A DNA stretch of 10,827 nt, taken from contig JALWQU010000197.1 in NCBI GenBank assembly GCA_026982915.1, forward strand, positions 370-11,196, read 5' to 3'. Source of the stretch: Candidatus Altimarinota bacterium. GTDB lineage: Bacteria > Patescibacteriota > Gracilibacteria > UBA4473. A program made the position numbers and the translations under genes. A model generated the notes under the pieces. It saw only the letters and a list, made by a program, of their open reading frames with translations, had not been told where the DNA came from and made no database searches. Position 1 is the stretch's first letter; each line of letters begins with the position of its first letter. Of the stretch, positions 6,426 to 10,827 are shown piece by piece.

Positions 6426-7565
6426 TTATTCCAATAAAACCCCATTGAAATCATATAGTTTTTGATTTTTACTTGAGGTATTTAGTGTTTTATTACATTT
6501 TATGACTACTTGCTGATCTATGATTTCTATATCAGATTTATTATCTGTTTTGCAATTTTCTAAATATTCCAGTTTATTAGTGTTAGTAAAAAATAATATA
6601 TAGGGCTCTCCATAACTCTCATAAAAATCAAAACAACAAACTAATATAGGGGTATTCCCTTTTTGTTCACAATTCAAACGTAATTCAAATGAATTATAGG
6701 GGGTACTTAAGATCTCTTCTTGTTGATTTTTGGGGTTGTAACTACGAATAGAATTTTGAAAAACATAGTAATATATTGAGTATTTAGCCTCTTTTTGTAT
6801 TTCATTGAGACGCTTTGTTTCTAGTTGAGATAATTTTGCTCTTAAATCATCTTTTTTAAGAAGTGATATGGACTTAATATTAAATTTCTCTTTTTTCCCA
6901 CATCCTGAATAAAAAACAACATAGTTTGAATTAATTCTTTCAATAAAATAGAGGCAGCGAAAGGTCCCATCTTCTAATTCTTCTGTGAATATTTTTCTGT
7001 TCACAATAGGCTTCAAATTTCTTACTAATTTTTGTTTTAAAATAAGATTTTCAAGTTCAGTATATTTAAAATATTTATTTTTTTTATTAATTTCAGCATT
7101 TAATAAAAGCTGTTTTATCTTCCAACTATTATTATCTATATAGGGTTTTATTTCCCCAGATAAAAGTTCATAAATAGAAAAAGAAATTTGATTATTCTGC
7201 CATGGACCACCTACAGAAAAACCATTATTTGTATTATTTTTATTATTGAGGATTTCTTGCTCTTGTATTTTAGGTAAATAGTAAAAACCGTATTTTTCTG
7301 AACCAGAAAGCTCATCATAGATAAACATTGGGTCAATCAATACACCATAATCAAACTCAGTATTTATTAAAGATGAATCATCAAATACTTGAGAGGGCTT
7401 AATTATGTTTTTTTTAATTTTATTTAATTCTGATGAAATATTTTGTTTTATACCTTCCCCAAGGATGGATTCTTTAATTTTATTTTCATTATTTTGATTA
7501 GAGTTTTGTGTGCAGCCTGTAGAAAAAATTGCAATGATTACCATGAAAAGGATGTTTTTTTTCAT
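6426..7565 (-). CDS. Orphan cysteine-rich lipoprotein of unknown function
   Basis: The 379-residue product starts with a lipoprotein signal (MKKNILFMVIIAIFSTGC): basic end, hydrophobic core and lipobox S-T-G-C with Cys18 as the lipidated residue. A polar, Asn-rich linker (19-30) follows. I recognise no known domain. The mature part holds seven more cysteines (204, 222, 299, 310, 311, 338, 357), all in the C-terminal half, suggesting disulfides or, less likely, metal binding outside the membrane. A charged helical stretch at about 232-262 precedes a beta-rich, aromatic C-terminus (YSIYYYVFQ, FDFYESYGEPYILFF). Codons are extremely AT-biased: sampled 60-base blocks are about 13-23% G+C, against 47% in a block of uvrB, and Asn, Lys and Ile are abundant. 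This hints at recent acquisition or weak constraint. The signal peptide supports the ATG at 7565. It is divergent from the ProX gene and shares its control region. Confidence 0.82.
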   Translation of the reverse strand: MKKNILFMVIIAIFSTGCTQNSNQNNENKIKESILGEGIKQNISSELNKIKKNIIKPSQVFDDSSLINTEFDYGVLIDPMFIYDELSGSEKYGFYYLPKIQEQEILNNKNNTNNGFSVGGPWQNNQISFSIYELLSGEIKPYIDNNSWKIKQLLLNAEINKKNKYFKYTELENLILKQKLVRNLKPIVNRKIFTEELEDGTFRCLYFIERINSNYVVFYSGCGKKEKFNIKSISLLKKDDLRAKLSQLETKRLNEIQKEAKYSIYYYVFQNSIRSYNPKNQQEEILSTPYNSFELRLNCEQKGNTPILVCCFDFYESYGEPYILFFTNTNKLEYLENCKTDNKSDIEIIDQQVVIKCNKTLNTSSKNQKLYDFNGVLLE

Positions 7566-7599
7566 TAAGTTATACTTTTTAAGATTAGAAAAATCCTAT

Positions 7600-7629
7600 A
7601 GACTATAGATTTAAAAAATCTATTGTCTA
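7600..7629. promoter_or_regulatory. Inverted repeat with overlapping promoter between the lipoprotein and ProX genes
   Basis: Arms AGACTATAGATTT (7600-7612) and AAATCTATTGTCT (7616-7628) are inverted copies of 13 bases with one mismatch around three A residues. No T-tract follows in either direction, so this is not an intrinsic terminator. On the minus strand TAGACA (7629-7624) and TATAGT (7607-7602), 16 bases apart, form a good promoter for the lipoprotein gene with a 30-base leader, lying wholly inside the repeat. A dimeric repressor bound here would block it. For the ProX gene the repeat lies about 28 bases before the ATG. Confidence 0.5.
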
Positions 7630-7655
7630 ACAAGTATATTTTAACACCCAAAACC

Positions 7656-8147
7656 ATGTTTGAAAAAACCCTCTACGATACCCTGCAAAAACTTCAGATT
7701 GAGTTTGAAAAAGTAGAACACGAAGCCTTTCCTACCTGTGAAGCCTCTGGTGAATTTTACGCCAAGAATGACCTAGGGAAAGACTGTAAAAATATTTTCC
7801 TCAGAAATAGGCGAGGAAGAAAATACTATTTAGCGGTACTTCCCGCTGAAAAAAAGATCGATATTCCCGTCTTGGCGGAGTTTTTGGGAGAGAATAAAAA
7901 AATGGGCTTTGCTTCCGATGAGCGACTTGAGCGATTCCTCGGGTTAAAACCGGGAAGTGTAACGCCTTTTGGGATTATTCATCCTGAATCAAAAGAGGTA
8001 ACTATCATTATCGATACAACTATTTGGGAACATGAATATGTTCATTTTCATCCTTTGCGAAACACGGCTACCCTTAAAATTTCTACGAGTGATTTTCGTA
8101 AATTCTTAGATCATCACCCACAAGAGGTTTTGACGTTTGAATTTTAA
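7656..8147 (+). CDS. proX: ProX-type Ala-tRNA(Pro) deacylase (YbaK/INS-like editing protein)
   Basis: This free-standing editing protein hydrolyses alanine wrongly attached to tRNA(Pro) by prolyl-tRNA synthetase, acting in trans in the cytoplasm. The 163 residues match the ProX branch of the YbaK/INS family along their whole length: CKNIFLR (44-50) with Lys45, the conserved residue of the family site; YYLAVLPAEKKID (57-69); FASDERLERFLGL (85-97); the GxxPG-VTPFG loop (96-106); and VHFHPLRNTATL (129-140). The open frame continues upstream to a TTG at 7623, but the ATG at 7656 starts the protein just before the expected first helix (LYDTLQKLQIEFEKVEH), and the TTG lies inside a long inverted repeat, so the ATG is preferred. 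TATATT at 7635-7640 could be its -10. The gene ends one base before the convergent small-protein gene. AlaRS, another alanine-related proofreader, is encoded nearby but on the opposite strand. Confidence 0.93.
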   Translation: MFEKTLYDTLQKLQIEFEKVEHEAFPTCEASGEFYAKNDLGKDCKNIFLRNRRGRKYYLAVLPAEKKIDIPVLAEFLGENKKMGFASDERLERFLGLKPGSVTPFGIIHPESKEVTIIIDTTIWEHEYVHFHPLRNTATLKISTSDFRKFLDHHPQEVLTFEF

Positions 8148-8148
8148 G

Positions 8149-8436
8149 CTACTTGTTGAGTTTTTTATGCAGAATAACCTTCTGCATCAGTTCTACCGCC
8201 CGAACAATTAAGGCTCTTTTTTCTTCTTGAAATGACGGTTGATATTTTTCTAGTAAGTTGAGATATTTGACGGCATAAACCTTGTCTCTTCCGTAGGCGC
8301 AGCACATTTGAAAAATAATTCTTTCGGCTTTCTTCCAGTATGGGTCTTCGGGATCAGATTCTTTGAGTACCAAAAAACGCTCTTTTATCGCTCTACATTG
8401 AGACTTAAACTGTTCTTCGGAAATAATCACCGGCAT
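8149..8436 (-). CDS. Small helical protein of unknown function downstream of uvrB
   Basis: I do not recognise this 95-residue protein. It is predicted largely alpha-helical and charged: EEQFKSQCRAIKERFLVLKE, then a DPEDPYWKKAERIIFQMCCAYGRDKVYAVKYLNLLEKY stretch split by a Pro-rich turn, and a basic C-terminus (VILHKKLNK). It contains Cys14 and adjacent CysCys in the middle but no signal peptide or membrane segment, so it is probably cytoplasmic. It begins 42 bases after the uvrB stop on the same strand, so co-transcription is likely. A weak AAGGA lies ten bases before the ATG, the nearest thing to a Shine-Dalgarno among the genes here. Its TAG stop is the only non-TAA stop visible in the window. 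A link to DNA repair would rest on position alone. Confidence 0.7.
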   Translation of the reverse strand: MPVIISEEQFKSQCRAIKERFLVLKESDPEDPYWKKAERIIFQMCCAYGRDKVYAVKYLNLLEKYQPSFQEEKRALIVRAVELMQKVILHKKLNK

Positions 8437-8478
8437 AGTTTTATATTCCTTATTAATTTATCAGACTTTCCTCAAGTA

Positions 8479-10494
8479 TTATCTAAGCTTTCTCTGAAGT
8501 TCAATTATCTGATCACGAAGGGCGGCAGCCCGTTCAAAATCAAGATTCTGTGTGGCAATAGCCATTTCATCATCCAGTTCTTTTATCATTTTCTTAATAT
8601 CGTCTTTTTTAGAAAGATTTTTAAATTCTCGTTTTTGTCCACCAGCAAGATCTTTTGAAATATCGACAATAGATTTTTTAATGGTTGTAGGCGTGATTCC
8701 GTGTTTTTTATTATAGGCTTCTTGAATCTTCCGACGACGAGAGGTTTCATTCATAGCGGCCTCCATGGCCTCCGTTACTTCATCAGCATACATGATAACC
8801 CCCCCCTCACTATTCCGTGCGGCTCGTCCGATGATTTGCAATAAGGCATCTCGAGACCGTAAAAATCCTCGTTTGTCCGCGTCAAGAATCGCGATAAGGG
8901 AGACTTCGGGTAAATCCAGTCCTTCCCGTAATAAATTAATTCCGACCACCACCTCAATGGTTCCTCGTCGAAGTTCGGTAAGGATCTCAATTCGTTCAAG
9001 CGTTTCGATTTCCGAGTGAAGGTATTTAGCCTTAATTCCATTTTCAATAAGGTATTCAGAGAATTCTTCGGCATTCTTTTTGGTAACCGTCGTGACCAAA
9101 GCTCGATCACCTTTTTTGATAGTAGCGCGAATCTCGGCAAGCGCATCATCAACCGAATTTACAGCCTCTTTTTCCGAAACATCATGAATATCCTTATTCC
9201 ATAAACGAGCGGTCGAGGGGCGAACTTGAATATGGGGATCAAGGAGTCCTGTCGGGCGGATAATTTGTTGCACGATTTCATCTTCTGCACAGTGAGCATA
9301 TTCGTATTTCCCTGGAGTGGCTGATACATAGACGGCTTGACCTATTTTTTGCTCAAATTCTTCAAATTTAAGCGGCCGATTATCGAGGGCGGACGGAAGT
9401 CGGAATCCGTGTTCGATAAGGGATTCTTTTCGGCTTAGATTTCCATTGAACATTCCACCGATCTGAGGAATACTGATATGTGATTCATCGATAAAACAAA
9501 GAAAATCTTTGGGAAAATAATCCAAAAGTGTCGCGGGTGGTTCGCCGGGAGCTTTGCCCGAAAGATAGCGTGTGTAATTTTCAATACCATTTACATACCC
9601 CATTTCTCGAAGCATTTCGATATCGTATTTCACTCGTTGGTTTAGTCGGTGTGCGGCCAAAGGATTTGAAGCACGAAGTTCTTTTTCTCGAATTTCCAGA
9701 TCTTTTTCTACTTCACCCGCTACACGATTGATAACTTCTTTGGTCGTTACTTGATGCTTTGCGGGGAAAATAACCACCTTTTCTACTTCCGTAATAGTTG
9801 AACCCGTAAACGCATCGACTTCAGTTATTTTTTCCAGTTCATCCCCCCAAAATTCCAACTGATAAGCGGTATCACCGTGTGGTGGGAAAATGGTAATAAC
9901 ATCGCCCAGTACTTCAAAACTTCCACGTTTGAAGTCCATTTTCACCCGTTCGTACTGAATATTAATCAGCTGGGAAAGAAAATCTTTTCGAGGATACACT
10001 TTGCCGGCTTCTATGGTGATCGCGAGTTTTTCATAAGTTTCGACATCCCCTAAACCATAAATACAAGAAACAGAAGAAATAATAATAACATCTTTTCTGG
10101 TTAGTAAATTCACGGTTGCGGCATGTCGGAACTTGGCAATTTCCTCATTGATCGTGGCTTCTTTTTCGATAAAAGTATCGGTTTTCGCCATATAGGCTTC
10201 CGGTTGATAATAGTCATAATAAGAAACAAAATAACTCACGGCATTGTTTGGGAAAAACTGTTGAAACTCGGCACAGAGCTGAGCGGCAAGAGTTTTATTA
10301 TGCGCCATTATGAGCGTCGGGCGTTGAACCTTATTGATGATATTCGCCATGGTAAAGGTTTTTCCTGTTCCAGTGGCGCCGAGAAGCGTTTGATCTTTTA
10401 GTCCATTTCGAATTCCTTTGGTGAGTTTTTCAATGGCTTTTGGTTGATCTCCCGTAGGTTTGAAGTCAGAAGCGAGCGTGAATAGTTTTGACAT
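8479..10494 (-). CDS. uvrB: UvrABC excinuclease subunit B
   Basis: UvrB takes damaged DNA from UvrA, verifies the lesion by ATP-driven strand probing and recruits UvrC for incision in nucleotide excision repair. From the ATG at 10494 the protein has 671 residues, close to E. coli UvrB (673), and key positions fall at matching numbers: P-loop GATGTGKT (39-46, Lys45), the beta-hairpin tyrosines in YYDYYQPEAY (from 92), and Walker B DESH (336-339). The C-terminal helicase half is intact (VGINLLREGLDLPEVSLIAILDADKRGFLRS, QIIGRAARN), and the end carries the UVR motif (about 637-671, DFERAAALRDQI), which binds UvrC/UvrA. The frame extends 17 codons upstream to another ATG at 10545, but MSKLFTLASDFKPTGDQP is the family start, and the extension runs into a palindromic repeat. 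TATATT (10514-10509) or TATACT (10523-10518) could be the -10. No uvrA or uvrC is in view. Confidence 0.98.
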   Translation of the reverse strand: MSKLFTLASDFKPTGDQPKAIEKLTKGIRNGLKDQTLLGATGTGKTFTMANIINKVQRPTLIMAHNKTLAAQLCAEFQQFFPNNAVSYFVSYYDYYQPEAYMAKTDTFIEKEATINEEIAKFRHAATVNLLTRKDVIIISSVSCIYGLGDVETYEKLAITIEAGKVYPRKDFLSQLINIQYERVKMDFKRGSFEVLGDVITIFPPHGDTAYQLEFWGDELEKITEVDAFTGSTITEVEKVVIFPAKHQVTTKEVINRVAGEVEKDLEIREKELRASNPLAAHRLNQRVKYDIEMLREMGYVNGIENYTRYLSGKAPGEPPATLLDYFPKDFLCFIDESHISIPQIGGMFNGNLSRKESLIEHGFRLPSALDNRPLKFEEFEQKIGQAVYVSATPGKYEYAHCAEDEIVQQIIRPTGLLDPHIQVRPSTARLWNKDIHDVSEKEAVNSVDDALAEIRATIKKGDRALVTTVTKKNAEEFSEYLIENGIKAKYLHSEIETLERIEILTELRRGTIEVVVGINLLREGLDLPEVSLIAILDADKRGFLRSRDALLQIIGRAARNSEGGVIMYADEVTEAMEAAMNETSRRRKIQEAYNKKHGITPTTIKKSIVDISKDLAGGQKREFKNLSKKDDIKKMIKELDDEMAIATQNLDFERAAALRDQIIELQRKLR

Positions 10495-10529
10495 AGTTTT
10501 TGAAAATAAATATAATGAGTATAGAAATT

Positions 10530-10580
10530 GATTCGGGGTTCGCATTGCGCGACGATGTCTCCTGTAGGAGCTACCGAATC
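10530..10580. repeat. Structured palindromic element with three-way-junction fold between two genes
   Basis: Terminal 7-base arms GATTCGG (10530-10536) and CCGAATC (10574-10580) enclose two small hairpins, CGC-att-GCG (10541-10549) and CTCC-tgta-GGAG (10559-10570). Six T residues follow on the plus strand (10581-10586), giving the look of a terminator for plus-strand transcription, yet the nearest complete plus-strand gene lies more than 2 kb upstream; both neighbours are on the minus strand. Local G+C is much higher than the flanks. It is best read as a dispersed palindromic repeat or a mobile structured element; copies elsewhere in the genome cannot be checked here. Confidence 0.5.
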
Positions 10581-10584
10581 TTTT

Positions 10585-10827
10585 TTATTTATCTGGATAT
10601 TTCTGAAAGCAACTGAAAACAATATATCCCGCTTTATGCTTCTCTATTAAAATAGAAAGACGGTATTTTTTCTTTTCTAGGAAAATTTCAAAATATTTTT
10701 TTTTGCCAAGGGTTCGATTTTCTATGAGTTTGCCTTGATTTAGTATTTCTGGAATTAATGGAATAATTAAGATTCGTTCGATTATTTCTTTGGTTGTTCG
10801 TCTCCTTTTTTTATTAAAAATAATATG
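10585..10827 (-). CDS. C-terminal fragment of an unidentified protein, possible BECR-like RNase domain (partial)
   Basis: An open frame enters from the right edge and ends with TAA at 10587-10585, giving the last 80 residues. It is basic: HIIFNKKRRRTTKEIIERIL, then an Ile/Leu/Pro stretch, then NRTLGKKKYFEIFLEKKK followed by strands YRLSILIEK and AGYIVFSCFQKYPD. The order, helices followed by three or four beta-strands ending in an aromatic-Pro motif, resembles the barnase/EndoU/ColicinE5/RelE-like (BECR) nuclease families, including CdiA-type toxin tips and small phage-borne nucleases. This is a fold-level impression from memory and could be wrong. The N-terminus is outside the window, so a toxin tip and a small standalone protein cannot be told apart. 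It lies 90 bases upstream of uvrB on the same strand, with no immunity-like gene between. Confidence 0.6.
   Translation of the reverse strand, partial: HIIFNKKRRRTTKEIIERILIIPLIPEILNQGKLIENRTLGKKKYFEIFLEKKKYRLSILIEKHKAGYIVFSCFQKYPDK

Noticed and set aside
7623..7655. TTG at 7623 as the ProX start.
   Set aside because: It lies inside a long inverted repeat, adds residues not seen in the family, and an ATG at 7656 fits the family N-terminus and numbering.
8167..8187. Hairpin ATGCAGAA-N5-TTCTGCAT as a terminator between proX and the convergent small gene.
   Set aside because: It lies inside the 95-residue coding frame, and the T-run is on its 5' side on the plus strand, so it does not have terminator geometry for either gene.
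8765..9152. Long open frames on both strands within uvrB, and similar ones within alaS and the PKD gene.
   Set aside because: They overlap highly conserved coding sequence in other frames, show no family features and have low-complexity or Arg/Ser-rich translations typical of shadow frames.
10495..10545. Upstream ATG at 10545 as the uvrB start, adding 17 residues.
   Set aside because: The added residues do not match the family, the extension falls into a palindromic repeat, and the start at 10494 matches UvrB length and residue numbering.
10530..10580. tRNA-like gene, because of the 7-base-pair closing stem.
   Set aside because: It is only 51 bases, with no anticodon arm, no T-loop at the proper place and no CCA-compatible end; the inner hairpins are too small.
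1..10827. Possible reassignment of TGA (Gly in Gracilibacteria/Absconditabacteria), since no gene here ends in TGA.
   Set aside because: uvrB, alaS, def and proX are full across all conserved motifs without a single in-frame TGA, which would be very unlikely if TGA were a regular Gly or Trp codon. The lack of TGA stops in nine genes fits simple AT-driven preference for TAA.
1..10827. CRISPR array, insertion sequence with transposase, rRNA or tRNA gene.
   Set aside because: No regularly spaced direct repeats, no transposase motifs and no recognisable RNA gene signatures were found on either strand.

Overview
The window looks like a chromosomal segment from a Candidate Phyla Radiation (Patescibacteria) bacterium, possibly on the Gracilibacteria/Peregrinibacteria side. 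The reasons are an alanyl-tRNA synthetase of about 609 residues that stops at the end of the editing domain, a protein joining a sigma-70 region-4-like helix-turn-helix to several HARE-type winged helices, AT-rich DNA, tight packing, and almost no Shine-Dalgarno sequences. The phylum is inferred from family resemblance only. The standard genetic code fits: no conserved gene contains an in-frame TGA, and every visible stop is TAA except one TAG.

Layout from left to right. The left edge (1-421, minus) carries the first 140 residues of a multi-pass membrane protein. Divergent from it, 567-2432 (plus) encodes a secreted protein of about six PKD-like domains. A palindromic repeat element and a strong bidirectional terminator follow, and the sigma-region-4/HARE DNA-binding protein (2654-3721, minus) converges on that terminator. 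After a 308-base regulatory gap come peptide deformylase (4030-4503, plus) and alaS (4500-6329, minus), which converge and share a TTAA where both stop. Next are a very AT-rich orphan lipoprotein with seven extra cysteines (6426-7565, minus) and, divergent from it, a ProX-type Ala-tRNA(Pro) deacylase (7656-8147, plus). A small helical protein of unknown function (8149-8436, minus) lies directly downstream of uvrB (8479-10494, minus). At the right edge is an 80-residue C-terminal fragment of another minus-strand gene (10585-10827), separated from uvrB by a structured palindromic repeat.

Much of the content is housekeeping for translation and repair: removal of N-formyl from new proteins (deformylase), charging and proofreading of tRNA(Ala) (AlaRS), clearing of Ala from tRNA(Pro) (ProX), and nucleotide excision repair (UvrB). 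The less ordinary parts are the sigma-region-4/HARE regulator, the two exported proteins (PKD tandem and Cys-rich lipoprotein), the edge fragment that faintly resembles BECR-fold RNase toxins, and several palindromes in intergenic positions. Strand changes are frequent, so most genes appear to be single transcription units; uvrB plus its small follower is the only likely operon wholly inside the window. I did not see a complete, clearly new multigene system. The best leads are the regulator and the short AlaRS with its promoter palindrome.
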